Of a stretch of 37,204 bases of DNA, positions 1-8,062 are shown in pieces. The notes below the pieces were generated by a model. That model was not told the DNA's origin and made no database searches. It worked only from the letters and a program-made list of their open reading frames with translations. Source of the DNA: Pedosphaera sp. (GTDB lineage: Bacteria > Verrucomicrobiota > Verrucomicrobiia > Limisphaerales > JADLHS01); contig SIBJ01000031.1 in the NCBI GenBank assembly GCA_009695195.1, forward strand, positions 1 to 37,204, given 5' to 3'. Position numbers and translations under genes: made by a program. Every line of letters begins with the position of its first letter. The stretch's first letter is position 1.

Positions 1-660
1 TGGGCGATGCACGATCCCGAGACCATCGAGATCGGCGCGCGCCGCACGCCCGCCGAAACGGTGAAGCACGTCATCTATCCCGTGTCCGATTCGCAAAAGA
101 CCGATCTGCTGCTCGAACTGCTCAAGCGCGTGAATTACAACTCCGTGCTCATCTTCTGCCGCACCAAGCACGGCGCCGACCGCATCGCCGGCATGTTGAA
201 GAAACACCAGCACGCCGTGGCCGTGCTCCATTCCAATCGCACGCAGAACGAACGCGAGCAGGCGCTGGCCGGTTTTCGCAACGGCAAATTTGAAGTGCTC
301 GTCGCCACGGACATCGCCGCGCGCGGACTCGACATCGCGGACGTGAGCCACGTCATCAATTACGACGTGCCGCAACATCCCGAGGATTACATCCACCGCA
401 TCGGCCGCACCGGCCGTGCGGAAGCCTCGGGCGACGCCTTCACCATCATGGTCGCCGAGGACGCGCCGCACGTTTACTCCATCGAACGTTTCATCAGCCA
501 GAAAATCGCGCGCGTGAAGCTGGAGAATTTCGACTACACCTACACCGCGCTCTTTGAGGAAGCCAAGCCCGGTGCGGCCGCCACCGGCTTCCCCGGCAAA
601 GTGCGCGGCGGTCGCGTCCACGGCGGGTATCACTTCGCGCCGGGGAGACGGCGAAGGTAA
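1..660 (+). CDS. DEAD-box RNA helicase, C-terminal part (5' truncated by window edge)
   Basis: This is the second RecA-like domain and tail of a DEAD-box ATP-dependent RNA helicase of the RhlE/CsdA type. The reading frame is open from base 1, so the DEAD and P-loop half lies outside the window. Visible motifs are VLIFCRTKHGADRIAGML (motif IV region), VATDIAARGLDI (motif V) and HRIGRTGRAEASGDA (motif VI, the arginine fingers). The last 40 or so residues are Gly/Arg-rich (KVRGGRVHGGYHFAPGRRRR), a common RNA-binding tail in RhlE-like helicases. It probably unwinds short duplexes in ribosome assembly or mRNA turnover in the cytoplasm. The exact subfamily cannot be fixed without the N-terminal half. 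Confidence 0.93.
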   Translation, partial: WAMHDPETIEIGARRTPAETVKHVIYPVSDSQKTDLLLELLKRVNYNSVLIFCRTKHGADRIAGMLKKHQHAVAVLHSNRTQNEREQALAGFRNGKFEVLVATDIAARGLDIADVSHVINYDVPQHPEDYIHRIGRTGRAEASGDAFTIMVAEDAPHVYSIERFISQKIARVKLENFDYTYTALFEEAKPGAAATGFPGKVRGGRVHGGYHFAPGRRRR

Positions 661-717
661 TTCTCAAGAACTTGGTTGGTGGCGTGGTGTTGATTGCTGT
701 ACGTCGGAAAGACGGAA

Positions 718-1050
718 ATGAAACTCCCGCGGACATCCCTGACCTCGTTCATTGCGGTAATTGGTGCGTTGGTTCTCGCGGCAATTGTGATTCCCAACTT
801 CTTCTTTCGCGCTCGAACAGGTAACGGTCACCCCGCCTGCATCAACCAACTCCGGCAGATGGAGAGCGCAAAGGAACAGTGGGCTTTGGAAAACCACGCG
901 AAGCCGGGAGACGGGGTGAGTCCACGAGACATTGCGTCTTACTTGAACCGGAAGGCCAAGTTCCCCTCTTGCCCTCAAGGTGGCACATATACTTTGGGCA
1001 AAGTAGGAGAGACTCCGCGCTGCTCACACCCAAGCCACGTTCTTCCGTAG
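718..1050 (+). CDS. Small pilin-like membrane protein (paralogue A)
   Basis: This 110-residue protein has one N-terminal hydrophobic helix (about residues 9-26, LTSFIAVIGALVLAAIVIPN) and a short exported domain. The domain carries CINQLRQMESAKEQWALEN near residue 40 and a CPQGGTYTLG...P.CSHPSHVLP tail. The same pattern recurs in the genes at 1109-1456 and 7483-7902. Such proteins resemble the N-terminal half of type IV/type II pseudopilins, with an IPNFFFRAR-like segment after the helix. The prepilin peptidase site and the Glu5 of true pilins are missing. ATG 718 is chosen because GGAAAG stands just upstream; a TTG at 694 would add eight unlikely residues. Function is unknown. A membrane-anchored pseudopilin-like role is inferred. 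Confidence 0.7.
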   Translation: MKLPRTSLTSFIAVIGALVLAAIVIPNFFFRARTGNGHPACINQLRQMESAKEQWALENHAKPGDGVSPRDIASYLNRKAKFPSCPQGGTYTLGKVGETPRCSHPSHVLP

Positions 1051-1108
1051 CACTGTTTTACGCGCAAACTTCCGCAACTGATTCGTTCGGGAGGTGTTCA
1101 TCTTTTGC

Positions 1109-1456
1109 ATGAACGATTCGCACGAGGATTCTTCAACCGGTTTCTGGAAGGTCTTCAATATTGTTGCCGTCTGCGCCATGGTCGGCTCGGCCCTCTACGT
1201 CGTCGGATCACACTGGCCAAGACGAGGCGTCTCGTGCGTGAACGCCTGCATCAACAATCTCCGCCAGATGGACGGAGCGGCTCAGCAGTGGGCGTTGGAA
1301 AACAAAAAGAAGCTGGAGGACAAAGTAACGTGGAAGGACATCACGCCTTACTTGAAAAACCCAATTGTTTGTCCACAAAACGGTATCTACACGATCGGCC
1401 CGACGGTTTCCAACGTTCCATCCTGCTCCATCGCCACGCACCGACTGCCGCCGTGA
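1109..1456 (+). CDS. Small pilin-like membrane protein (paralogue B)
   Basis: This is the second of three paralogues, 115 residues long. A hydrophobic helix (about residues 13-31, VFNIVAVCAMVGSALYVVG) precedes CVNACINNLRQMDGAAQQWALEN. The C-terminal half has Cys pairs in CPQNGIYTIG and PSCSIATHRLPP, matching paralogue A and the 7483-7902 protein. It lacks the IPNF pilin segment, so it is more diverged at the N-terminus than in the exported domain. ATG 1109 is preferred over GTG 1094 because GGGAGG at 1089-1094 can then act as ribosome binding site, although the 14-base spacing is long. It probably arose by tandem duplication with the gene before it. Function is unknown. Confidence 0.68.
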   Translation: MNDSHEDSSTGFWKVFNIVAVCAMVGSALYVVGSHWPRRGVSCVNACINNLRQMDGAAQQWALENKKKLEDKVTWKDITPYLKNPIVCPQNGIYTIGPTVSNVPSCSIATHRLPP

Positions 1457-1462
1457 TGTTTT

Positions 1463-1536
1463 CGGAGCGCCGGTCTCCGAACCGGCTCGTTTCGAAATCA
1501 CGCCATCAACGCGCCGGTTCGGAGACCGGCGCTCCG
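1463..1536. repeat. Perfect inverted repeat, 24-bp arms (hairpin element 1)
   Basis: Arms at 1463-1486 and 1513-1536 are exact reverse complements around a 26-base loop. The element lies between the pilin-like gene (stop 1456) and the convergent EboF-like gene (stop 1538), so it may serve as a bidirectional terminator, although no T-run follows. A single diverged arm of the same family appears at 24681-24707. Confidence 0.9.
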
Positions 1537-1537
1537 C

Positions 1538-3067
1538 TCAATGCAACACATGCCGCAAGAGCGCGTGATAAACATCCGTCGCCTCAAGCTGTGGTGACTG
1601 GAGCAATTCGCTGCGCTCGGTGATGAACACCGGCCAGTCGGCTTGATGTGTCGGGCACCGTCCGTGCGAGCCTTTCACCAGCGACGCGTCCAGTGGAATC
1701 ACGTCCATCAACATCCGGAAGCCGAGTTTCTTTTGCAGCAGCCGCCACGCGATCTTCAATTGCGGCAGCGGAATCTTCGGGTCGAGAAAAAGTTCCGCCG
1801 GGTCGTAGCCCGGCTTGCGATGAATATCCACCGTACGCGCAAAGTCCGGCGCGAGCGCGTCGTCGAGCCAGTAGTAATAGGTGAACCACGCGTTCTCCTT
1901 CGCCACGGCGATCAAATCACCCGCGCGCGAATGATCAATCCCCGCCGCCGCCTTCTCTTTTTTGCCGAGCACAGCCTCGACGCCGTCGCACTTCTCGATC
2001 CGTTCCCGCACGCGGCCTTCCAGAGATGGATCGTTGAGATAAATGTGCGCCACTTGATGGTCCGCCACGGCGAACACTTTGCTCGCACCGGCGTCCAGCA
2101 GTTCCAAACCAAGTTCCTCCTTCACCGTGAGCCAGCCCTGCTGACGGAAAAGGCGGTTCAGATGCACCGACTTATCCACGTTCGTGATGCCGTATTCCGA
2201 AAGCAAAACCACCTGCACCTCGCGTGCGCGAAAGAAATCAATCAGCCCGCCAACGATGTCATCAATCGCGCGGAGGTCGGGAACGATGCCGGGGTTGATC
2301 TTGTAGGAGCCGACGTGAGGAGGCTCTGACTTCGATCCCGCACTCCGCACTCCGCACTCCGCATTTGATTTGAGACTCCTCACGTCGTCTCCTACAAGAA
2401 ATGGGCCATGGCGCTGCAAATTGTAATCCAGATGCGGCAGATAAATCAGATTCAGCGTCGGGCTGAATTTGTTTTCAATCCACTTCGCCGACTCCGCAAT
2501 CCAACGCGACGCCGCATCCGGCGCGCCGGCGGGACTTTTCCTCCCCGCCGCCGGCCCCCAAAACGTGGCGAACGGAAATTCGCCAAGGTCGCGCTTGATC
2601 TCGTCGCGCATCGAATACGGTTGCGAGTAGATGTCGAAAAATTTCCGGCCGTCGGCGGGATACATCGGTCGCGGCGTGATGGAGTAGTCCGCACTGGAAT
2701 ACATGTTGAACCACCAGAAAAGTTTTGCGCAGGTGAACGGCTGGGTGAGTGCGGAGTGCGGAGTGCGGAGTGCGGATTTCTCCCGCAGTTCGTCCCAGAT
2801 TTTTTTACCGCCAACGAGGTGGTTGGATTGTTTCCAGAACTGAACCTCCGCCAGTTCACGGTTGTACCAGCCGTTGCCCACGATGCCGTGCAGCGTCGGA
2901 GTCGCGCCGGTGAGGTAATTGGATTGCGCCGTGCAGGTTACCGCCGGAAACGCGGGCGCGACGACCGCCTTCGCCCCACGCGCCGCGAAATCACGGATGC
3001 GCGGCGTATGTTCGCCAATGAGCGAACCCGTAAGGCCGACGATGTTGATGACGGCGGTGCGTTTCAT
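1538..3067 (-). CDS. EboF-like alkaline-phosphatase-superfamily protein
   Basis: This 509-residue protein has the type I phosphodiesterase/nucleotide pyrophosphatase fold. It begins MKRTAVINIVGLTGSLIG. FPAVTCTAQSNYLTG near residue 40 holds the nucleophile position (Thr44), followed by HGIVGNGWY, and GSHGRCPTH near the end carries a late metal His. Other metal ligands are unusual: the first Asp is replaced (NIVGLT), the usual DxxGH reads DYNLQ, and the usual SDHG reads SEYG. It follows the EboD-like cyclase directly, as in ebo clusters, where such a protein is the last gene; the naming rests on that context and remembered family patterns. Two repeat insertions sit in frame, at about residues 224-255 and 98-107. 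The catalytic role is uncertain and the substrate unknown. Confidence 0.75.
   Translation of the reverse strand: MKRTAVINIVGLTGSLIGEHTPRIRDFAARGAKAVVAPAFPAVTCTAQSNYLTGATPTLHGIVGNGWYNRELAEVQFWKQSNHLVGGKKIWDELREKSALRTPHSALTQPFTCAKLFWWFNMYSSADYSITPRPMYPADGRKFFDIYSQPYSMRDEIKRDLGEFPFATFWGPAAGRKSPAGAPDAASRWIAESAKWIENKFSPTLNLIYLPHLDYNLQRHGPFLVGDDVRSLKSNAECGVRSAGSKSEPPHVGSYKINPGIVPDLRAIDDIVGGLIDFFRAREVQVVLLSEYGITNVDKSVHLNRLFRQQGWLTVKEELGLELLDAGASKVFAVADHQVAHIYLNDPSLEGRVRERIEKCDGVEAVLGKKEKAAAGIDHSRAGDLIAVAKENAWFTYYYWLDDALAPDFARTVDIHRKPGYDPAELFLDPKIPLPQLKIAWRLLQKKLGFRMLMDVIPLDASLVKGSHGRCPTHQADWPVFITERSELLQSPQLEATDVYHALLRHVLH
2301..2397. repeat. In-frame hairpin element inside the EboF-like gene (element 2)
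   Basis: Arms at 2301-2326 and 2372-2397 pair at 24 of 26 positions. The 45-base spacer contains three copies of a 7-bp unit (ccgcact), the same unit as the tandem at 2748-2775. The insert stays open in the gene's frame and encodes about 32 residues (VGDDVRSLK to SEPPHVGSYK). The core CGACGTGAGGAG is shared with 27700-27774 and 33082-33149. Confidence 0.88.
2748..2775. repeat. Heptamer tandem repeat, four copies of agtgcgg, in frame
   Basis: Four uninterrupted copies of the 7-bp unit lie inside the EboF-like coding sequence and encode SALRTPHSA on the minus strand. The inverted unit occurs three times about 400 bases away, inside the spacer of element 2. A 7-bp period cycles through all three codon positions, so it produces a seven-residue peptide period. 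Confidence 0.88.
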
Positions 3068-3068
3068 T

Positions 3069-3146
3069 CTGCGTAGCGGCGACTCGGCAGAGCGCCGCTG
3101 ACTCTAAGCTCGGATGGCGGCGCTCTGCCGAGTCGCCGCTACGCAG
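3069..3146. repeat. Perfect inverted repeat, 30-bp arms (element 3)
   Basis: Arms at 3069-3098 and 3117-3146 are exact reverse complements around an 18-base loop. The element fills the gap between the EboD-like and EboF-like genes. Its arm supplies the TAG stop of the EboD-like gene (3139-3141) and ends two bases before the EboF-like ATG, so no Shine-Dalgarno site is visible for that start. Confidence 0.93.
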
Positions 3147-4332
3147 AAGCGCGGCTGCTCTGTTGCGCCCGCCGTGCGTGGCGTTCCTTCAATTCGTAGA
3201 TGGCCTCGACGACTTTCGCGAGGTTCATTTCGTGGACTTCAAATCCTAGTCCGATGCCGCGCAGCAATGTGATGGCAAGTTGCCCGCCGAGATGTTCACG
3301 GAACTCCTCCAGCCCGTTAACGACCATCAGCGAGTTTTCCGAATCCACGTGCAACAGTTCGTTCGCGAACAACTCGAAGCCCAGTGCCTCCAGCAAGCGC
3401 AACACGCGCTCGGCGTCCGCCGCGGAAAGGAAACCCATCGCTCGCGAATAAATTGTGTCCAGCGCGATGCCGACCGCGACAGCTTCGCCGTGGCGAATTT
3501 TGAATTCCGACAATTGCTCCAGCTTGTGCGCCGACCAGTGGCCGAAATCCAGCGGGCGCGCCGAGCCGGACTCGAATGGATCGCCGCTCGTGGCGATGTG
3601 ATTCAAGTGCAATTCCGCGCAGCGAAAAATCAGTCGCTGCATTGCCGCCGCGTCGAACGCGCGCAGCTTTTCCACCGCGCCTTCGATTTCGTCGAAGAAT
3701 TTTGCGTCGCGGATGAGCGCCACTTTCACGGCTTCCACGTAGCCGGCGCGCTTGTCGCGCGGTGTGAGGGATTCGAGCAGTTGAAAATCATTGATGACGG
3801 CGAACGGCGGCGCGAACGCCCCGATGAAATTCTTTTTGCCGAACGCGTTGATGCCGTTCTTCACGCCCACGCCGGAATCGCACTGGCTCAACGTCGTGCT
3901 CGGCAGCCGCACGTGCCGCACGCCGCGATGCGCGGTGGCCGCCGCGAGGCCCGCCATGTCCAACAGCGCGCCGCCGCCAACGGCGATGACGTACGAGTGC
4001 CGGTCAATGTGATAGCGGTCAACGTGCGACTGGATTTCGCTGACGTGGAAATAAGAATTCTTCGTGCGCTCGCCGCCTTCGATCACGAGCGGCGGGCAGA
4101 CGAGTTGGAGCACATCGCGGTGCGTGGCGAAATAATTTTCGATGCGCGGGGCAAGTTCCAGCTGCGTGCGGGCCAGCGATTCATCGAGGACGAAGAGGGC
4201 TTTCGGTCGCGGGCCGTGAACGTCCTCGGTCAGGACGGATTTCAGGATCGGGTTCGCGGCGTCGAAGACGTTCTCGGTGAAGCGCACGCGCAGCCGGTAG
4301 CCGACCTGGATGGAGCGCTCGATCAATGACAT
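3139..4332 (-). CDS. EboD-like sugar-phosphate cyclase (3-dehydroquinate synthase family)
   Basis: This 397-residue NAD-dependent cyclase belongs to the DHQ synthase / 2-epi-5-epi-valiolone synthase superfamily. AVGGGALLDMAG (about 117-128) is the dinucleotide-binding loop. NDFQLL, GYVEAVK with metal ligand Glu200, DFGHWSAHKLE with His265 and IRHGEAVAVG with His281 complete the Zn site. The block DSGVGVKNGINAFGKKNF and the phrase GDPFESGSARPLDFGHW are what I recognise as EboD-type rather than AroB. In ebo clusters (known from cyanobacteria, eustigmatophyte algae and various bacteria) this enzyme helps make or export an undefined metabolite. The other ebo genes (eboA, B, C, E) are not in this window. 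The stop codon lies in a repeat arm. Confidence 0.82.
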   Translation of the reverse strand: MSLIERSIQVGYRLRVRFTENVFDAANPILKSVLTEDVHGPRPKALFVLDESLARTQLELAPRIENYFATHRDVLQLVCPPLVIEGGERTKNSYFHVSEIQSHVDRYHIDRHSYVIAVGGGALLDMAGLAAATAHRGVRHVRLPSTTLSQCDSGVGVKNGINAFGKKNFIGAFAPPFAVINDFQLLESLTPRDKRAGYVEAVKVALIRDAKFFDEIEGAVEKLRAFDAAAMQRLIFRCAELHLNHIATSGDPFESGSARPLDFGHWSAHKLEQLSEFKIRHGEAVAVGIALDTIYSRAMGFLSAADAERVLRLLEALGFELFANELLHVDSENSLMVVNGLEEFREHLGGQLAITLLRGIGLGFEVHEMNLAKVVEAIYELKERHARRAQQSSRASA

Positions 4333-4394
4333 CGCGTTTACAGTGCGGCGTTCGACGCGGGTTGGCGAGCGGTTATTCGCCGACGCTCCAAGGC

Positions 4395-5243
4395 TTAGTC
4401 CTTCTTCGGCTCGGGTTTGGCGGCCTCGGGCTTCGCGGCGTCGGGCTTGATTTCTTTTTTCTCGTCATCGCCCTTGGCTTCGGGCGCCTGCTTCGCGGCT
4501 TTCAAGATGTCTTCCGCGGGGAGGATGATGGAAGTGGCGGCATCCTGACGCGAAGCGCTCGCGCCTCCGCCGGAATTGATCGCGCGCATGACCATGAGAC
4601 CGACGATATTTCCGTCGAGAGCAAACGCCGGCGAACCCGCCGAGGTGGTCGTCATCATGCTGTCGGGGATGTAGAAGGTGCGCGGCTTGGACACGACGGC
4701 GTTGATGCGTTCGACGGACGCGGCGTGGGCGCGACCCGCGGCGCGGCCGAGGCGGTTGAGCGTGATGACACTGTCGAGCACCTGCGCCGTGGAAGATTTC
4801 GTCAGGTCCACGGCGGCCATCGGCGTGGACTGTTTCGCCTTGGGCCGGATGAAGGCGAGATCGAGGTCCTTGTCGCGCAGCACGATCTCGGCGGGAATTT
4901 CCGCGCCGTCGTCGAGCAGGATTTTCACGTCGCTGACCTCGATGTCCATTTTGTAATCGGGATACATGCGTTTGACCATCTCACTCGGGTCCACGGCGGA
5001 GAGCGCGAGCACCGTGAGGCCGGAGGGATCAATCACCGTGCCGGTCAGGTCCTGTTTGTTCTCGCGCGGCTCGGCGGTGCGCCCGGCGGAGGAATAGGTC
5101 ATCTTCACGACCTCCTGCACCGTGACCACCGCGCTCTGGTGTTTCTTGAAAATTTCACGGCCTTTTTCAGAAACTTCATCGGCCCGAGCCGCGAACGCGA
5201 GCGTGAGAGTAACGAAAAGTGCGAGAGTAAAATTGCGATTCAT
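4395..5243 (-). CDS. Secreted trypsin-like protein, probably catalytically dead HtrA paralogue
   Basis: This 282-residue protein has an N-terminal signal peptide (MNRNFTLALFVTLTLAFAARA) and one chymotrypsin-fold domain. Aligned by eye with its neighbour, VLALSAVD stands where VTNHHVA carries the catalytic His, placing Ala83 there. LDLAFI keeps the Asp (Asp128). SAGSPAFALDG replaces GNSGGPLVN, placing Ala202 at the nucleophile unless the nearby Ser201 or Ser204 shifts into register. No PDZ domain is visible; the C-terminus is a charged Ala/Pro/Lys/Glu tail (EAAKPEPKKD). It follows the HtrA-like gene by 22 bases, so they are probably one operon. A regulatory or scaffolding periplasmic role beside the active protease is inferred. 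Confidence 0.8.
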   Translation of the reverse strand: MNRNFTLALFVTLTLAFAARADEVSEKGREIFKKHQSAVVTVQEVVKMTYSSAGRTAEPRENKQDLTGTVIDPSGLTVLALSAVDPSEMVKRMYPDYKMDIEVSDVKILLDDGAEIPAEIVLRDKDLDLAFIRPKAKQSTPMAAVDLTKSSTAQVLDSVITLNRLGRAAGRAHAASVERINAVVSKPRTFYIPDSMMTTTSAGSPAFALDGNIVGLMVMRAINSGGGASASRQDAATSIILPAEDILKAAKQAPEAKGDDEKKEIKPDAAKPEAAKPEPKKD

Positions 5244-5265
5244 TTTGTATTTTGCTGTTGAGGGT

Positions 5266-7314
5266 TTAATTCTTCCAGGCTGGTTCGAGTTCGAGGAAAG
5301 CCGTGTGGACGCCGCGCAAGACTTTCATCGTCACCACCGGTTTTTTGGCGGAGGCAACGGTTTCCATTTGCTTGCGCAACGATTCGACGTTCTCCACGGG
5401 CTGCCCGTCCACTTCCAGGACGAGATCGCCGACGTACAGCGTGCCGAGTTCCGCCCAACTGCCGGGCTTCACGTCCTCGATGAGCGCGCCGCGCTGGTCT
5501 TCGCGCCATTGCTCGTCGGCGGAATCGAAGAAACAGATGTCGCGCGCCGTGAAATCGAAATCGTCGTTGCGATACTTCTTCATCTCGCGCTGCAACCGCG
5601 GCGAGCGCGCCAGCTCCACGGCGATTTTCTTTTCCGTCGCGCCGCGCAGCACCGTCAACTCCACCGTCTTGCCCACTTCGTACTGGCGGATGAGTGTCGC
5701 GAGTTCGTCCTCGTGTTCCTGCGCGGAGGCGGAAAGTTTTTCGCCGTCGAGCGCGATGATGAAATCGCCGGGTTTGAGTCCGGCCTTGTCGGCGGTGGAA
5801 TTGGTATAGACGCGCGTGAGGTAAAAGCCCTTGAGATTCGGTTGGCCCAACTGCTTCGCGATATCGCGGCTGACGACGTGCGTTTCGACGGGCAGCCAAG
5901 CCTTCGTGACTTCGAGGCCGGGGTCTTTCAAATCCTTGATGCCGACCTTGACGACCGTCATGAACCGTTCGGCCTTGCGCTCGAACGTCACGATCACCGG
6001 CGTCGGTTCGGTCTTGCCGGCGGTCAACTTCTCCGTGACCTCGATCAACCCGGCGAGATTTTTCACGGGCGTGCCGGCGACTTCGAGGATCACGTCGCGA
6101 TAATCAAGCGAGGGCTTGGCTTCGCCGGCGGGGCCACCGGGGCGCGCGGTGCCGACCAGCACGCCGTCGAGATTGTCGCGTTTCATTTCGCGGCGCATCA
6201 ACGACGAGATGTTGCGCGCCGTCAGTCCCCATTGCTTCAATTCCTTTTGCTTCGGGAAAAGTTCGCCGCGTTCGAGCGCCGACACCGACAATTTGATTTC
6301 CTTCCCCTCGCGCTCGACGACCGCGTCAACTTTTTTCCCGATCGGCAGGCCCGTGGTGATGCGCATGAAGTCCGGCATCTGCTCGTCAAAGCGCACATCC
6401 GTCTTCTTGCCATCGAGGCTCAACATCAGATCGCCGGACTTCAAGCCCGCCGCTGCCGCCGGCGATTCTTCCATCACGCCGCTGACGAGAACGCCGCGCT
6501 GATTTTTCGCGCGTTTGAAAACGGGTTGCACGTCCACGCCCACCCAACTGCGCAGGATTTTGCCCTTGGCGATGAGTTGATCGGCGACGCCCTTCGCGAG
6601 GTTGCCGGGAATCGCGCCGCCAAGACCGAAACTGATTTCGTTGATGCCGATGATGTCGCCCTTGAGATTGACAAGCGGGCCGCCGGAGTTGCCGCCGTAG
6701 ATCGCCGCGTCGTGCCCGATCCACTTCACCAGCGAGCCGACATCCTCGCCATCGAGCCGGAACTGCCCGCCGCGGCCGAAGAATCGCGGCATGATCATCT
6801 CCATGTTGCTGATGATGCCGAGCGTGACGGATTGCGAGAGCGCCATCGGGCTGCCCATCGCCAGCACCGAATCGCCCACGCGCATCGCCGCCGAATCGCC
6901 AAAGCCGACGAATTCGAACACGCGCGGCTTGGTGGGTTTGAGCTTGATGACCGAGATGTCCGTCATCGCGTCCGTGCCGATCAACTCGGCCTCGACCTCC
7001 TCGCGATTCCACAACGTGCAAAACATCCGCGCCGCGTGGCCCGCGACGTGATGGTTCGTCACGATGTAACCGTCCTTGGAAATGATCGCGCCGCTGCCGA
7101 CGGACTGTTGTTTGATTTCGCGGCCTTCGCTGAATTCCGTCGAGACCACGCGGATGCGCACGAGCGCGGGCCGCACGCGGGCAATCGCCGCGTCCACCTG
7201 CGCCCGTACGGAACCGTCGTCGGACTTCGCCAGCGCGACGGCGACGGCCAGCAGTGTAAAAATCAACCCAACGGCCCGCGCACGCAGGCCGCCGAAAAAA
7301 TCACCTCGGAGCAT
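5266..7314 (-). CDS. HtrA/DegP-like periplasmic serine protease with several PDZ domains
   Basis: From ATG 7314 the protein has 682 residues. MLRGDFFGGLRARAVGLIFTLLAVAVALA is a signal peptide or anchor. The protease domain carries the full triad: VTNHHVAG (His89), TDISVIK (Asp119) and GGNSGGPL (Ser210). About three PDZ-like domains follow: GVLVSGVMEESPAAAAGLKSGD, GFYLTRVYTNSTADKAGLKPGD, and a C-terminal ALIEDVKPGSWAELG. DegP has two, so this is longer than usual. A GTG at 7365 would add 17 residues before the signal peptide and is less likely. It probably degrades or chaperones misfolded envelope proteins. The inactive-looking paralogue lies directly downstream. Confidence 0.9.
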   Translation of the reverse strand: MLRGDFFGGLRARAVGLIFTLLAVAVALAKSDDGSVRAQVDAAIARVRPALVRIRVVSTEFSEGREIKQQSVGSGAIISKDGYIVTNHHVAGHAARMFCTLWNREEVEAELIGTDAMTDISVIKLKPTKPRVFEFVGFGDSAAMRVGDSVLAMGSPMALSQSVTLGIISNMEMIMPRFFGRGGQFRLDGEDVGSLVKWIGHDAAIYGGNSGGPLVNLKGDIIGINEISFGLGGAIPGNLAKGVADQLIAKGKILRSWVGVDVQPVFKRAKNQRGVLVSGVMEESPAAAAGLKSGDLMLSLDGKKTDVRFDEQMPDFMRITTGLPIGKKVDAVVEREGKEIKLSVSALERGELFPKQKELKQWGLTARNISSLMRREMKRDNLDGVLVGTARPGGPAGEAKPSLDYRDVILEVAGTPVKNLAGLIEVTEKLTAGKTEPTPVIVTFERKAERFMTVVKVGIKDLKDPGLEVTKAWLPVETHVVSRDIAKQLGQPNLKGFYLTRVYTNSTADKAGLKPGDFIIALDGEKLSASAQEHEDELATLIRQYEVGKTVELTVLRGATEKKIAVELARSPRLQREMKKYRNDDFDFTARDICFFDSADEQWREDQRGALIEDVKPGSWAELGTLYVGDLVLEVDGQPVENVESLRKQMETVASAKKPVVTMKVLRGVHTAFLELEPAWKN

Positions 7315-7482
7315 GGCGCAGGTTGAAGGTGAACCGGACTGCGAGGCAAGCACGGAATGTCGCACAGGGTGGAATCATTCCCGCGACCAGCCGCGGTTGC
7401 TCGAATCGTATTTGAAATGATTGAATTCCGGAACCGAATCAAGCAAGGTGGCAACACAAAAACCGCATCGAAAGGAATTGCC

Positions 7483-7902
7483 ATGAATGAAACTCAGCCG
7501 CCGCCAATACCAACGGTGCCGCCCCAGAAGTCCGGCCTGCCAACTTGGGCCATCGTCCTGATCGCCCTCGGCGGCGTGGGGTTGATCGGCATCGCCATCA
7601 TTGGACTGCTTGCCGCGATCGCGATCCCGAACTTCGTCCGCGCGCGCGAAACGGCGCAGATGAACGCCTGCATCAACAACCTTCGCCAGATAGACGGCGC
7701 CAAACAGCAATGGGCGTTGGAAAATAAAATGGAAATGACCAACACCCCAACGGCCAGCCAACTCGAAGGCTACTTGCACGACGGTCAACTCCCGGTTTGC
7801 CCCGCCGGTGGCACCTACACAATCCACACCGTTGGCGAAGACCCGACTTGCAGCGTGCCCAAACACCGACTGCCAACCAGCGCCGCATATCCGACCCGGT
7901 GA
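7483..7902 (+). CDS. Pilin-like membrane protein (paralogue C)
   Basis: This 139-residue protein starts with a Pro-rich segment (MNETQPPPIPTVPPQKSGLP). A long hydrophobic helix follows (about residues 22-48), then AIAIPNFVRARETAQ, a segment typical of type IV pilins and pseudopilins. It shares CINNLRQIDGAKQQWALENK and CPAGGTYTIH...PTCSVPKHRLP with the genes at 718 and 1109. It has the pilin-style helix end but no recognisable prepilin peptidase site (GFTLIE), so it probably stays membrane anchored. AAAGGA stands at 7471-7476, seven bases before the ATG. It diverges from the HtrA-like gene. Function is unknown. Confidence 0.8.
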   Translation: MNETQPPPIPTVPPQKSGLPTWAIVLIALGGVGLIGIAIIGLLAAIAIPNFVRARETAQMNACINNLRQIDGAKQQWALENKMEMTNTPTASQLEGYLHDGQLPVCPAGGTYTIHTVGEDPTCSVPKHRLPTSAAYPTR

Positions 7903-8062
7903 TTGGTGGCTGTGCGCGGATTTTCACCCAAACGAATCCTTCTGCGACCGCGGCGCAAATGGCTGGAGTTTGTCGCGCTCCAGTTGGCGGTACCAGCGGT
8001 CGGCTTGACTTTGCAAGCGATTGGGAAACACTTCCGAAAACTGACTGCCAGAGGCTAGTGTC

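Noticed and set aside
5122..7326. Open frame of more than 700 codons on the plus strand
   Set aside because: It is the antisense shadow of the HtrA-like gene. The minus-strand frame has the full catalytic triad and PDZ motifs, while this one is an Arg/His-rich shadow.
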